This document shows positions 35,331 to 47,430 of a stretch of 64,000 nt of DNA, piece by piece (within the stretch, counting starts at the first letter, position 1; the number at the start of each line of letters is the position of its first letter). Made by a program: the position numbers and the translations under genes. The notes beneath the pieces are model-generated. The model saw nothing but the letters and a program-made list of their open reading frames with translations. It had not been told where the DNA came from and did no database searches. The DNA is from Solea solea (taxonomy: Eukaryota > Chordata > Actinopteri > Pleuronectiformes > Soleidae). The stretch is from NCBI RefSeq assembly GCF_958295425.1, contig NC_081136.1:21148890-21212889 (forward strand), read 5' to 3'.

Positions 35331-36034
35331 ATTCTTAGCCTAACCCTAAAACCCAGTCTTAATCCTGAAAAATCTCTTTAAAGTTGTATGGACCCAGACA
35401 AAATGTCCCCACAAAGATAGGTTTTTCCCTTGTATTTTCCCCACTCAATTAGTTATACAACACCTGTCATACAGCAACTCCATTGGCTCCCTATCAATAA
35501 TGGCATCATAAGATCCTGCTCCTCAGATGTTCACGGCGCACTGAGCATGTGCATGAGTGCACCTGCTCTTTATACTAGGGGTCAACCGATATTGTTTTTT
35601 TCTGGGCCGATATTTATATTTAGATTGTTACTAGTTAATGAGGCAGATAGCTGATGCATTTACAATGAAAAAGGAAAATCTCTGTCAAACACCAACACAA
35701 AACAGTTTCAACACCTTTGATGTTCGTCAGTACAGAACTTTTATAACAAAATTAACAAATTAATAATGTATAAACACAATTAGCTCCCTTAGGTCAAGGT
35801 TTTAAAAAACAAAGTAATAATAAATACACCTATACTGATTTAGTAGGAGCAGTATAAAGTTTAATATTGGTGACCGTTACAATAAACCGCTAATACAGAA
35901 TAAAATGCCTCATATCATCCCCCAATAAATGATCCACCCCTACTTTGTATGGTTTTGCATTAGGAAAGCAAAGTTCACTTTCATGCTTCATCAAGAACTC
36001 AAGAAGTCAAATAGGTTTTTTTACTGCACTACAA

Positions 36035-36302
36035 GGCCTTTCTTTGTGGAGTTTGCATGTTCTCCCTGTGTGTGCGTGGGTTTTCTCCAGGTTTTCCAGT
36101 TTCCTCCCATATGTCCAAAAACATGCAGAGGTTTATTGAACACTCTAAATTAGGTCCATAGGTGTGAGTGTGTATGTTTGTTTGTCTCTATGATGGCGAA
36201 GCGATGGACTGGTGACCGGTCAAGGGTGTACCCTGAGGGATTGGCACCAGCGGCCCAGCAACCCTCGTGTGGAGGATAAAGCAGTAGACTATAAATGAAT
36301 GA
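36035..36302 (+). mobile_element. V-SINE (HE1-like), head missing
   Basis: CCTTTCTTTGTGGAGTTTGC, ATGTTCTCCCTGTGTGTGCG, CCAGTTTCCTCCCATATGTC, a CATGCAGAGGTTTATTG block, GCGATGGACTGGTGACCGGT and the tail ATAAATGAATGAA appear in the order of the conserved V-SINE core and 3' part. Confidence 0.82.
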
Positions 36303-37285
36303 ACACACTACAATGTCTTTCTTTCATTTTGTCTCACACTGTGTTATGTGCGATAAGCAAGTCTTTAACTACAACCTGCCTGAAAATATGGCTGCCAGGG
36401 GGGTTACAAGAAAATACATTTGTGCCACTTATTAAAATGTTCACTTAATAAATCTACACGTGTTGTATGGTGTGTATGGTATCTGTATAATATATTCACC
36501 ACTTGTGGTGTGAGTGACAGAAACTTAAATCTCGAGTTGGAAAAGGCTGTCTAAAGGCAAGATAAAAATGGCAGTAGATGTTGTTAGGTCAGTCGAGTGC
36601 AGAAATTATGACCCAGGTCTACAGGTGGTACTCTCACTGTTTATTTGTTTATATTTAAAGTCAACAGACATTCTGCTGGATGTTTTAGGTCAGTTGTAAA
36701 AGTTGTGTGTTTCTGACTCTCCTGGGCACATTGCATCTCAATTATAAGGAGCCAAGCTTGTCTGAGGAGATGTTAGGAGCATTAAGTTTTACTGTGAAGC
36801 ACTCAGAGAGTGTTCCCCAGGGATCTCAGTGGACGACAGAGGGGTCTGTTTGTTGTATTGAGCTGGAAGTGTGCCAGCTTTGCCCCCGCTTGCTCTTAAA
36901 AAGGACTAGTAAAGTAGTAATGGCAGTGTTTTGGGTGCATGTTCTGCTGCAGGATGATGGGAGGAGGAATAGACAGTATACTTGCTAAGAAAAAGTTGAA
37001 GAGAGAGAACACCGTTTACTGTTCTCTCTACTGTGTTTGGATGTTTGTGCAGCTCAAAGAATAGCTCTTTCCTTCAGTATTGGTACTGACTGGACTGCTG
37101 TTGGTCGGACATGGATGTGCTCTTAGCAACAGAGCCAGCAGAAGATTGGGTGTACTGTGTGTAGCAGGGGCTAGAGGTTGTTCAATAACACTTTTTACTT
37201 AACTTTTTTTTGGTGGCTGTCTTTGTGTCTGCTTCTGCACTTGCTTGCATCTTTGAAACATCAAAACTGTCAACATTTTTTTACT
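36303..37285. other. no gene seen
   Basis: A 93-codon frame (36707-36988, plus) has no recognised domain and lacks flanking splice sites that keep the frame open. Confidence 0.4.
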
Positions 37286-37289
37286 GAAG

Positions 37290-37505
37290 AATAGGGCAGA
37301 CCACGGCCTAGTGGAAGGGAATTGGGCTTGAAACTCTAGGGTCACTGGTTTAAATCCTGGGTCCAGGTCAAGAGCTGGGGTGCCCCTGAGCAAGGTACCC
37401 AACCCCCATTGGTCCTCTGGCTGCCCACAAACAAACTGCTCTTGCGTGCAGTTTGTTTTCTTCACTGGTGTTTAAAAAGGGTGTAAAATGCAGTCAGTTC
37501 TAATT
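37290..37505 (+). mobile_element. tRNA-derived SINE (family S2)
   Basis: GCAGACCACGGCCTAGTGGA, GGTCACTGGTTTAAATCCTG (B-box-like), GGGGTGCCCCTGAGCAAGGT, then ACCCAACCCCCATTGGTCC and GCTGCCCACAAACAAACTGC. This is the most complete S2 copy in the window. Confidence 0.78.
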
Positions 37506-40500
37506 TACCATTAAACGTAGACACATTTCACAAATATAATTCTCCAACTGTATAACAAGTACTGCGCTCCAAATACAAAGAAATTCACAGCCCACATTTT
37601 GATAGACTTTGCTTAAAGAAGCTTTTATGTGAAATTTAGAGGGTTTGTTTTATTTTGCATATTACTGAGCTTAGTATTTAACTTGTTTTGATATCCAAAC
37701 TAGTTATTTCCCAGTATTTAACTGATAACTGATACTGTGTGTTGTATCAGCTCTTCCCTGGTAGGGACATGTCATGTTAAGATGATCTTAACATTTTAAA
37801 TCCCTTCTACTATCAATGAGATTAACGCAGCAGCTATATACAAACAATCATACAGCAATGCATCGCAACAGTCACGGCTGCTTCAAAGACACCATGGACG
37901 AGTGAGCTGGGAAACAAGAATGGTTCAGCCCATGCGTCTGTAGAGGGGGGAAACACAGCTCTATTTCTGATGAAGAAGAAGAAAAGGCCATAAAAAGGGA
38001 AAGTTTTGGGTTGTAAAGCCCTGTGCATGCTTGATTTGATTGGCTGCCTGGGCCAAGTGACACAGTGATATGTTGAACATATTTTAACTAAATAAAACGG
38101 CTGGGAAAACGTGTGGCACGGTGTATAAAAAGCACACTTCAGGTCCGATGTGCTGCAGCAGTGGTTTTGCTGGTGATGTCTCGTGATTGGCCTCTTAACC
38201 TGTTCACACCCTTAACTTATCAGACACAGATATGTTTTACTTCTACTTTAAGGGTAGAGTCGGGCAAGTACAGAGAAAAGATTTCACATGGAAGATATTG
38301 CCCTGATATTGCACGATGTATTTCACGGTTATATTATTAAAATGAGATGTGGTGCATGTGGTCTGTTGAGACCAGTACTGGTTGTACTAGTTTTCTACTT
38401 CTTTAAAGCTAAGCTTTTCCTAGGTTTAACCTGCTGCAAGTGATGTTTTTTTTCTGCAGGATTTTTGTTTTGCTCATTTTAGACCCATGAGGGTGACATG
38501 CACCTTCATAAACACATTTATTATTTATAGGATACATATGTTGTGTGTTAGTGGTTTTCTTTTGCATGAAAATGTGTTTAAATCAGTTAAGGCTTTCTGC
38601 CAGAGGCATTAGTAAAATGCTGCAAATCTGGAAGGATTCCCTCCAGATTTTCTGAACTTAGCATTTGACCTGCAATCGAATCAGTCCATGAAGTCCAAGT
38701 CTATGTTCAAGTTTAAAATGATTCCCTCCATACATTCTTGAAATATCACATTAAGAGTCATAAAAAAGGCAGTTGAATTCTTGAACATTTTCAGGGTGAA
38801 CTTGTGGGATGAGAAAATTTGTTGTGCTCTTTCGAGTGATGGCACAATTACCACAGCAGCCTGAGATTGAGAGTGAAGTGTGGTGATTCAGGGGTTATTC
38901 TGGTTGGCTTTCAATCTTGTTTATTTTGGTGTCTGTCATCATTAGTGGAAGATTCTCTGGTGCTTGCAGATACCTACACATCATCACAGCTGTGCGCCAT
39001 GTGGTGTAGTCCCAAACACCAGCACCAAGTCCTCATTGCCTTAGCCTGTGTCTTCTCTAATCACCAGAGCTCTGCTGATTCAGCCTGCGGAGGGGGGGGG
39101 GGGGGGGGGGGGGGGATGGGGTCTGCATATGCGTGTGTGAGTGTAACATTGCACTCAGAGCTTTTGTCCTACGATGAACAGTAATTGTCGGAATACATCG
39201 TCCGCAGAAGAATACATGTGAACTGCATGAATAAAGAGCAGCAACAAATCATTATCAATCAATGTTTGTGTGTGTGTGTGCATGTGTGTGTGGGGGGGTC
39301 AGAACCTAATATCTGGGGAACTGGTTAAAGCCTAAGATTTGAATTCTGGTTAGCTTTCTTCAGGCTGTCCAAATCAATGGAAGTCCACTCAGTGTCTGAA
39401 GAAGAATAGCTGTGGAAATCTGAGTGTGTGTGTTAAGAGTGTAAAGACATCTTTCGATCCTTCCCTTGGCATTTGAAGGTCATGGCTGTCTGTTAGGGTT
39501 CATTACAATAACAAGCACTCAGCTCGCTCCCTGAGGCTCTGGCAGTGTCAGTGGATCTGGTTTAGGACTGCAGACAGATTACACGACACATCAGTGTTGT
39601 AATCAAGACCACAATAACTGAGACCAAGACCAAGACCAAGATCAAGAAAAGTTTTATGTTTTATTCATCTTTCAGTCTACCTTCGGTCATTTGCTAAATG
39701 ATGGGATAATGTTTCTTCAGCTCCTTTTTTTACGTGTGATTGATTTTGGCCTTAATGTTTTAGTTGTAGAAGTGAGTGAGTGTGGATGTGACAATCAATC
39801 AGTAGATTGATCCTACCGACCAAGACTATAGTGTACGAAGACCCAGATAACACACAGGGACCAAGTTAAAGTCAAGTCCAAAATCTAAATAAACAAGAAA
39901 AATCATGACCAAGACTGATGCACTGTATATGTACTGAAATAATAGCAGTGCAATGAAATAGCAAACTTTACTGAAGAATTATGAATTGCCACAACCAAAT
40001 ATTTTGCAATTCTGTAAATCCAGAAAGACTTCACATCTGCTGATAGCAGACAACGTACTGATGAACCTGGGATCGCCCAGTACAGCATCTTCCAGCCCTT
40101 ACAGTACTGGAGGTTTAGGAAATGCAGACTAATTACATGTAGTGTAGATTGCCACATGACAATACTCAGCCAAACCTATCAGTGAATTGGATTTGAATTG
40201 AAGTGAATGCATGAACAGAGCTTCTGCATTGCTGAACCATCTTTGTTTGATTATGGGTCTGGACACATGATTACAGCAGCCACGCAGAGTAAACCACACT
40301 GGTTTTCTTGGGATTACAGCTCTGTCCTATTTTTACGATAAACTGTTTTGCGTTTCACAGCAACATAAAGTGACTGTAATTTACTAGCTTGATAACAGAA
40401 CCTATTAAGAGGGTACATTGATATTACAGAGCTGATACATGAATTAAAGAAAGGCAGATATGTTGGTTTTATGAACCTCTACACACGACACTCTTCTTGA

Positions 40501-40855
40501 AGGAAAGGCTTGTGTATTTTGTCATCACTACTGTTGGAGCAGCTGAGACCAACACAGAAAACTATCCATTCCTATTGGGGCTTGCCCCACAATAATGGCG
40601 CCCTGCCCACATTTGGTACTGTGCCGGATTCATTTATATAAGTGCGCCATAATCCAGCAAAGATGTAAAAGTGTCAGCAACAATTCTCTTTTTCGGCTTG
40701 AAAGGAAAGACAAGACTAGATTCTAAATTTAAACACCTAATTTCAGCTTTGGTTGTTTTGCATCCTGTTGTCGTAGTGCAAAGTGTATACGCAAACATGC
40801 AGAAGAAAAAGGGAGGGTTTGTTTGTGGTGGTTTTGTGTCTCTTTGTGACTTTTA
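37506..40855. other. no gene seen
   Basis: No supported exon. It contains a 24-G homopolymer (separate entry) and (TG)n at about 39263-39290. Confidence 0.4.
39092..39115. repeat. poly(G) homopolymer, 24 nt
   Basis: Twenty-four consecutive G residues on the plus strand, unusually long. The exact count may be an assembly estimate. Confidence 0.9.
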
Positions 40856-40857
40856 TA

Positions 40858-41045
40858 CGGGTGACTGCGGCTCAGGAGGTAGAGCGTGTCGTTGTCTTAC
40901 CATAAATTTGGTGGCCCAAGTGTCCTTGGGCAAGATGCTGAACCACAAATTGCTGCTGGCTGCTCTGCTAACAGTAGCAGAATGGGTAAATGGCGAAAAC
41001 TGTAGTATTGAGACTCACTTTATTGCCAAGAATGTTAGAAACATT
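40858..41045 (+). mobile_element. S1-related SINE
   Basis: GGGTGACTGCGGCTCAGGAG, GTAGAGCGTGTCGTTGTCTTACC, GTGTCCTTGGGCAAGATGCT and CACAAATTGCTGCTGGCTGC are the S1 head and body modules. The B box is degenerate and the 3' tail is poor. A 128-codon frame that crosses it is therefore not a gene. Confidence 0.72.
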
Positions 41046-41084
41046 CAAAGAATTTGACTATGTAATACTCGATGTTTGACAGAA

Positions 41085-41100
41085 CAACAACAACAACAAT
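41085..41100. repeat. (CAA)n short repeat
   Basis: Five CAA units just after the SINE. Confidence 0.85.
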
Positions 41101-41824
41101 GTTCAAGAAAGACGGGTCAAATCAGTCTTGACAGCATGTTTCTCACAGTAAATTAATCCGATGTCATTACAATTTCCCTTCCACCGATTAGTACACTAAC
41201 ACATTAGCACATTAGCTTTTTTGCCTTCAAAGTCCTCACTGCATGTTGATGCATGACTGTGATGCAGATGAAGGAAGTGAGACTCTCCCTCCTGTCGATG
41301 CACTGCCGTCCTTCAGCACTTTTCCATGCAGAGTCATTGGAGAGACAAAGTGTGCCGACGGGGGCGGAGTGTTGGGCTGGCTCCTTGCACTGAGCCACTG
41401 CCAGCAGCTACTGCTCAGTATTGAGCTGTGTAAAGAGCTGAGATCCAGCCAAACAGACACTGAACTGTGGCTTCGCCCTTGGCATACAGTCACTGCTCTC
41501 ATTATTCATCCCTTTAGCTTTCAGCCTCCTTCTTGCAGCAGTTTAAAGTTATTTAAAGTGATGGTTCCCAAAGTGGCGTCCTTGACGAGGTGTCCAGCAG
41601 TCCACAGCTAAATAGAGAGAAGCCAGATTTCACTCTGCTATCAATCACAGGAACTGACATGAGTGAAGGAATAATGCAAGGACTTCTCTGTCTGCCTTTA
41701 GAGACAGATAATAAATATACATTGGTGGTTTAAAATCTTCTACATCATTTTTGTGTTCTCTTTCTGCTGTTTCATTGGTGGTGTAAAATGAAGATCCAGT
41801 TCAGTCTGTTCCATGCATGATATT

Positions 41825-41895
41825 CCTGATCCATTTACCATTGCAAACTGTATAGTACTGTAGCAAACCAAACCATACCATGACGGAAACACAGC
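41825..41895 (-). mobile_element. terminus of the CCATGTTTCC-type element family
   Basis: Reverse-complemented it reads GCTGTGTTTCCGTCATGGTA and TGGTTTGGTTTGCTACAGTA, similar to the right end of the element at 5169-6239. No partner end is visible. Confidence 0.4.
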
Positions 41896-41941
41896 AAACA
41901 CAAAGTATTTTGTTCTGACTGATGTCTCATTTGATTTGCAG

Positions 41942-42027
41942 TCATGCGGAGGAACCCCTTCATGGTGGACAGCTGTTGTAGGAAAGGGTCCCGCAGTGCC
42001 CTGCAGGAGCTCTACAACCCCTCACAG
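41942..42027 (+). CDS. internal coding exon of an unrecognised gene
   Basis: A good acceptor (TTTGATTTGCAG, ending at 41941) and donor (CAG|GTAAAAG, GT at 42028) enclose 86 bp with one open frame. After two bases finishing a codon from the previous exon come 28 codons starting [18 protein letters not shown] and ending LYNPSQ, with CAG as the last codon (acceptor phase 2, donor phase 0). The GC content and codon use stand out from the flanks. The Met could be an alternative start, because Met codons fall at codons 1 and 7. I do not recognise the protein. No neighbouring exon of the same gene was identified with confidence, so the surrounding DNA is probably long intron. The alternative is a chance splice pair, which I think unlikely. 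Confidence 0.6.
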
Positions 42028-43570
42028 GTAAAAGGCTGACACATTTGTTTTCCTATCTGCTCTTTCTCTCTGTAGTTGTGTTCTAATTCATGTGCTGGAT
42101 CCTCCGGAGTGTGCATTCGGTGACTGGATGTTGTCAAAATGCATCACAGTGCAGCAACCTAGGCTGTCCCATTTCAATTTTATTTGAAATACAGCCGACC
42201 ATACCTCCAAATTTGTTGCATGCCAGTGGAAGTATTCTCCAAAGGATCAGTCCTTTAATCAGAAACCATGTAAAAAGTCCAAACTATCAGGCAGAGGTAC
42301 AAAATCAATATCTGAGGTTTACAAAACTCACAAAGGTGTGACAAGAGGCGAGAAACACACCTAAAATGAGACGAGATGTGGATTTCAAAATAAAAATTGA
42401 CTAAACAAGTAATATAAGAAAAAATAAGAGAACTTAACTAAACCAGGACATGACTCTTTTTGTTCCTTTTTTTTAGTTGTAGAGCTATTTTCACACATAA
42501 AGTACAGGAAATGTTCAGTAAATTCAGTATTTACAGTTTACCACTCACATATAGAGTGCAGCAGGAGGTTGTCTGAATTTTTTTTGTCTAGTCCAATACA
42601 GGTCCAGTTTGAGTAAAGCAATATGCTATTTTTCAATGCACACTTCCCTTGGAGCCTCGGCAACAATTCTCTCAATTAACTGATAAATATCTCTTTTGGA
42701 TTTTGAGAGTAGCAGCACCAACATCGTTTTTTGAAAATTTACTGAAACCAATCCTCAACTTTGTAAATGAATATATTTAACACATTTAAATAAACTACAT
42801 GATTGGTAACTCAGCAAATGTGTTTTAGAGATCACAGTGGAACTGTGAAAAAAATACTTTTCATAGAAGATGCTAACTATGGCCAAGATACGTATGTGTC
42901 TAATTACTTACCTTTATACCTGCTTGTTATTTTAGTTTTTTGTTGATAAAATGCAAACAATGAATGTAATATTGGATGTTGGGACTTTGGATTTGATGAG
43001 AAAAGGGGGTGGTGGCTACAAAGTTTAGTTGTACCTCCTGATTTTTTTCTGCAGATAAATAGATTCTGTAATATTGGAACAAAATAATGCAAATAAGAAG
43101 CCTTAGAACTTTACTTGTTAAGACTGACAGGAAGAAGTGCCAGGCATTAGCGTTACTATGTACCTACTCGTCTTCTTGAAGTGCAGGATAATTTTTATGC
43201 TATAAGTGTCTGTTCCAGTCAGTGGAGCCACACTTCATTTATGTTTCATAATTTAGATATATAGAGCTTTATAAAGTGGCAGCCATTGAAACATAACACC
43301 TGCTGTAACTACATGATTGCCTGCATTAAATTTAAAGCATAAAACTTTAAATGGCTTTTCCTCTTCACTGATCAGAGAAAAAGTTGTAGAACAAAAGACT
43401 GACATGGTGGATTAGACGTACACCTGTGACTCAGCACTTCTCAGCTCATCTACTTTGTTTATGTTCATGTTCATTACATTTCAAAGAATATAAAACATGA
43501 AAGGGATGAGGCATCTCTTTGGACAGCAGACTTCAAAGAGTGGTAACCTTATCAAAGAGCAAATTTATTT
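42028..43570. other. no gene seen, probably intron
   Basis: Sequence downstream of the exon donor. No second exon or repeat family was recognised. Confidence 0.4.
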
Positions 43571-43574
43571 ATTT

Positions 43575-43905
43575 AATAGTTTTTAAATAATGGTTGATAA
43601 GTTCCTTGTTCTTCCTCTTTTGGCTTCTCCATTTATGGTTCACCACAGCGGATTATCTGCCTCCATCTTATCCTATTCCTTGAGGTCTCTTCTGTTACAC
43701 CAACTGTCCTCATGTCCTCCTTCACAAATCCATGAACCTTCTCTGTGGTCTTCCTCTTTCCCTCCTGTCCGGCAGCTCCATCTTCAACACCCTTTGACCA
43801 AACCATCTCAACCTTGACTTTCTGACTTTATTTCCAAACCGTTCAACCTGAGCTGTCACTCGAATATGCTCATTTTGAATCCTGTCCATTTTGGTCACTC
43901 CCAAT
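43575..43905 (-). pseudogene. LINE remnant, C-terminal end of a reverse transcriptase ORF
   Basis: The minus-strand frame includes GVTKMDRIQNEHIRVTAQVE, then RFGNKVRKSRLRWFGQ and RRERGRPQRRFMDL. This is the 'iRg..qv..fgdkvrearLRWfGHv.R' block found after the RT domain of a common fish LINE group. A few residues of the usual 'HVqRRd.eyigrr' are missing and a stop follows MDL. Further similarity (RWRQIIRCGEP-like) continues out of frame to about 43620. The element is 5' truncated and dead. Its exact clade is not assigned. Confidence 0.7.
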
Positions 43906-43913
43906 TTTCATTG

Positions 43914-43937
43914 GGTTAGGGTTAGGGTTAGTGTTAG
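43914..43937. repeat. short telomere-like (GGTTAG)n
   Basis: Three TTAGGG-type units plus one imperfect unit, exactly between the two LINE remnants. On the minus strand it reads CTAACCC repeated, so it could be the simple-repeat tail of the upstream (minus-strand) LINE. Confidence 0.8.
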
Positions 43938-45297
43938 CTGGTATTGCGATTGTCCACTCAGCAGGACATTGAGTTTGAATACACCTTCTGATGCTACTTG
44001 GACATGTCATCAGTGAAGTACCCGGGGTCATAGGGTGTTTCTGGTCTTTAATCTTTATACACCCTCGCCCAGGTGCCCAGATTGATTCTGCCAAAGCTTT
44101 TAACACTTGGTCGTGGTGCCAGTGTTACTGTCCCTCCCCTGTGTTCCAGGGTGCCCCTTTTCCGGTACAGATTGCACTCAGGGGTGTCTACCAGTCCCCA
44201 GATATGTAGGTTGGCCGAGCTTGTAGGACATCATAAACTGATTGGACGAGAAACTTAATGCAAGATGGTTCTGCTTTCCAGAGCTCTGCCCAGGTGACTT
44301 TCAGGAATATGCCTGTTCCACCTGATCGACGCTCCTTGTTTGGACATGCTTTACTGCAGCGTTCTTCCTCCATCTCTGCTCATATCTATTCCTGGATCAG
44401 TCGGCACTTCTCCTCTGCACAGGCCAGATCGTAATGCGGCTGTAAAGAGGCTGACTGCCTCTTCCACCTTCTTCAGGGTGGGTTCAGCGCTGTTTAATTT
44501 GATCCCTGGTTCTGGCAGTGCCACCAGTTCCCTACATGGTCCGAGCTCATGGTCCCTCAGGATGTCACTGCAGGTGGCGTGGAGATGATGGTCAATCTGC
44601 TTTAGGCCCAGTAGTCTCTTGGTTAAGCCGAAAGGATTGCCAATGAAAGCGTTGCATTTCCGAGCCCTGTCCAGTCCCTTCCTTCAGTGCTGTTCCACCC
44701 TCCTCAATGAAATGTCTCTTCCTCCAAATGACTATGGGATTTTAGCTCTTGTCTCAGCTGACTAATCTTGGCTTCTTGCCAGTTGAACTTCGCTGGATTG
44801 TTTGCTCCTAGTCTTTCTATGACGCCAAACCGCTCTGCTCCTATGTTCATTATGATGGTACACATGGTCTGGAGTTTCTGGTAGACACTGCCCTTAGAGA
44901 TGGATTCCAGGCACTTGTCGACATCCTCATCCAGCTTTAGCCACTCCTTATTGTTAGCGGCAGGCCACTTCACCCTACGGTGTTCCAACTTCCTGCTTGA
45001 TGGGGGGACTTGTGTTGCTTGGGGGGTTGCGGGTACTATGGAGAGATTCCGGACCTGGTTCCTCCTCCTTCTCATCAGGTTCAGCAGTAGGCACAACGAG
45101 AACTGTCAGCCGCCACTCCTGAGCATTGCTTCACTTGGTCCCTCCTGAGACAGGCCATCCTTGCCTGGTGGATCTTCAGGCCCTTCTGGTTTTTGCAAAC
45201 CTTGCTGCAGAAACAGGCTGTGCTTGTATTCCTTTGTCCATTTCCTTGGGTCATTTCCCCTAGTTCTGTCCAACTGGGATGCAAAGTAGACCTTCAA
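43938..45297 (-). pseudogene. R2/RLE-type non-LTR retrotransposon, reverse transcriptase deleted
   Basis: Read on the minus strand from 45297: a C2H2-like finger (CSKVCKNQKGLKIHQARMAC), then a linker with KWPAANNKEWLKLDEDVD, LQTMCTIIMNIGAERFGVIE and ISQLRQELKSH. Then EPGIKLNSAEPTLKKVEEAV, a segment just before the RT in this group. The frame then jumps to the post-RT part, VTWAELWKAEPSCIKFLVQS, and to CNLYRKRGTLEH, a decayed CCHC motif of the restriction-like endonuclease region. The whole RT palm is missing, and frameshifts and stops separate the blocks. The N-terminal finger with a C-terminal CCHC fits the R2/NeSL/Hero-type lineages. Not functional. Confidence 0.72.
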
Positions 45298-45353
45298 AGG
45301 AAAAGATCATGAAAATATGGAATGAAAATAATAGATAGCTTGATAGCTAAATG

Positions 45354-45405
<52 letters not shown>
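45354..45405. repeat. (GATA)n microsatellite
   Basis: About 13 perfect GATA/ATAG units. Confidence 0.95.
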
Positions 45406-45406
<1 letters not shown>

Positions 45407-46600
45407 GAATGTTACTTGTTGGGAAGTATAGCAGACAAACTTAATTACTCATTTAAAATGGATGACACAACAGATGCATGAAAATGGATGGATTAAACTA
45501 TTTAATTGCAGCAAGCAATCAACTGTGCTTCAAAATGTGCTTTTTTTCCTCTCATAATAAAACTGAATAAATGATGTGTGTGTGTGTGCTTGCATGCCAT
45601 TATATAACTTAAAGCAGCAGTATCACTTTGTAAAAAAGTATATAATGACAACATTTTCTGAGCCAAAATGATGTCACTTATTTAACTGTCTAGAGACATG
45701 TACATTAACACAATAGTGTTTTACCCTTGTCTTCATATTACAGTGTTACAACACACTAAAAAACACACTAAAAACCACCAACCCCAACTATGGCTTTCAA
45801 CTGAAGAGGATAATATTTTTTTTTTTTATATATATATATATAATTCTGAGATTTAAATCAAAATTCTGATGGGTATAAACATCTTTAATCTCATATTTCT
45901 GAAAAATATTGTTCATGTGGCTCAAAACCTCTTCCTCAGCTTTCACATTTAAAAATGGAAAAGCTTTATTTTCTTATAGCCTGTGTATATGTGCCCAGCC
46001 ATGGCAAAACTAGCAACAGGTGGGTCAAGGGACATTTTGAGTTATTTACATATTATGAAAGTGTGATTTCTAAGCTTTCTAACAATGTCTAACACATGTA
46101 AAACTATTTATTTTTATTTGAAAATATTTCAAGAAGATATGGCCATTTGAATGTAGGCACTCCTCAACTGATGCATCACATTTACATAGTGATGTGATGT
46201 CTTTTGCCTCGTCCGAACAGAAAGGCCTGCTTTTTTTTAAAAGATACTCCTGCCTGTCCATGGTCAGTACAGGTGGGGCCAGGACGGGAAGACTCTCAAC
46301 AGGGGGTAGTACTCCTCGGTTGCGCAGTAGCTGAAACTTGATAGGCTCTGCATCACTGTGATTTTTAGCAAGCACCACACCTGGTCTGTTGGCATCAGAG
46401 CTGTGACAGAATAGAAGCACACAACAGGATATTTAAAACAATGTGCACTGTTTTCACATTGAACACCAACAATGTCCATTAAATATTCTTTTATTTTACA
46501 CAATGCGGAATTTTGAATATAAAAACCTGAAGTGCTGATAACTCTTGATCTGTTCACAGTCTAACTCTGTCTGGTTATTTTTTAGTTGTATTGTATTTTT
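45406..46600. other. no gene seen
   Basis: It holds (TG)n near 45573-45590 and a T-run followed by (TA)n at 45820-45842. The minus-strand 113-codon frame at 46079-46420 has no domain I recognise. Confidence 0.4.
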
Positions 46601-46604
46601 TGTA

Positions 46605-47430
46605 GTATTTTTTTGTAGATGACACATCTGATCTTATTACCAATAACATCAAAACCATTTACCACAGTGAAGTAGAGGAGCCAGTAAGGTGGTGTGAGAA
46701 CAAGAACCTCATACTTAACATCTCTAAGGAGCTGGTTGTTGATTTCAGAAAGGGGACCACCCCCCTCCTCCCTCTCTCCATCAATGGAGAAGTGGTTGAG
46801 AGGGTCACCTACTTTAAGTTCCTCGGGACCACCATCCATCAATCCCTATCATAGGAGCTCTACACCAGTCTCATAATCAGTAAGTGCCACCAGTGACTCT
46901 ACTTTCTGCGGCAGCTCAAAAAATTCAGGGTCAGTCGACCAGCCATGACCCACTTCTATAAGTCTACCATAGAAAGCATACTCACATTCTCCATGCTTGT
47001 CTGGTCACACAACCTCACAGGATAAGACTCGGCTGGAGAGAGTAGTAGCTTCTAAGATCATCGGCTGCAGCAGACTTTCCTCACTCACATCACTTTTCTC
47101 ATCAAGACTCACCAGAAAGGCCAATAAAGATTATAGCAGACCACTCTCATCCAGCACACTTCCTCTTTAATCTCCTCCCATCAGGTAGGAGATATAGAAG
47201 CATTAAAAGTAAAACATCTCGCTTTAGAGACAGCACCTACCTCCAAGCCATCAGACATTTAAATCTGCACTAATCACTATGCACTTCTCTTGCACTTGCA
47301 CTTTCGCTTAATATGACGCTGCTGGGTACTTCCTATATATATTTTCTTTGGTACAGTATTGTCTGTATCATTTATTGTGGCGTATGCGGCGGGTTGTATA
47401 TGTACTGTATTGTATCTGTCTGAAAGTAAA
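46605..47430 (+). pseudogene. CR1/L2-group LINE, 5' truncated, RT C-terminal half and 3' end
   Basis: It starts inside the RT at FVDDT (the YADD box variant) and continues EVEEPVRWCENKNLILNISK, ELVVDFRKGTTPLLPLSING and VVERVTYFKFLGTTIHQSLS, where a stop breaks the frame. Then come FLRQLKKFRVSRPAMTHFYK and SILTFSMLVWSHNLTG, and frameshifted remains of the LPSGRRYRSI-type tail. The order is that of CR1/L2/Rex1-like LINE ORF2 proteins after the palm. At least two stops and several indels show it is inactive. The 3' UTR ends about 47430 without a clear poly(A). Confidence 0.8.

Noticed and set aside
40671..41057. 128-codon plus-strand open frame
   Set aside because: It runs through a SINE (head at 40858) and has no domain.
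41243..41611. 122-codon plus-strand frame and an overlapping minus frame
   Set aside because: Slightly GC-rich but both strands are open, no motif is recognised, and no splice signals frame it.
43914..43937. true interstitial telomere
   Set aside because: Only three to four units; more simply a LINE tail or chance simple repeat.
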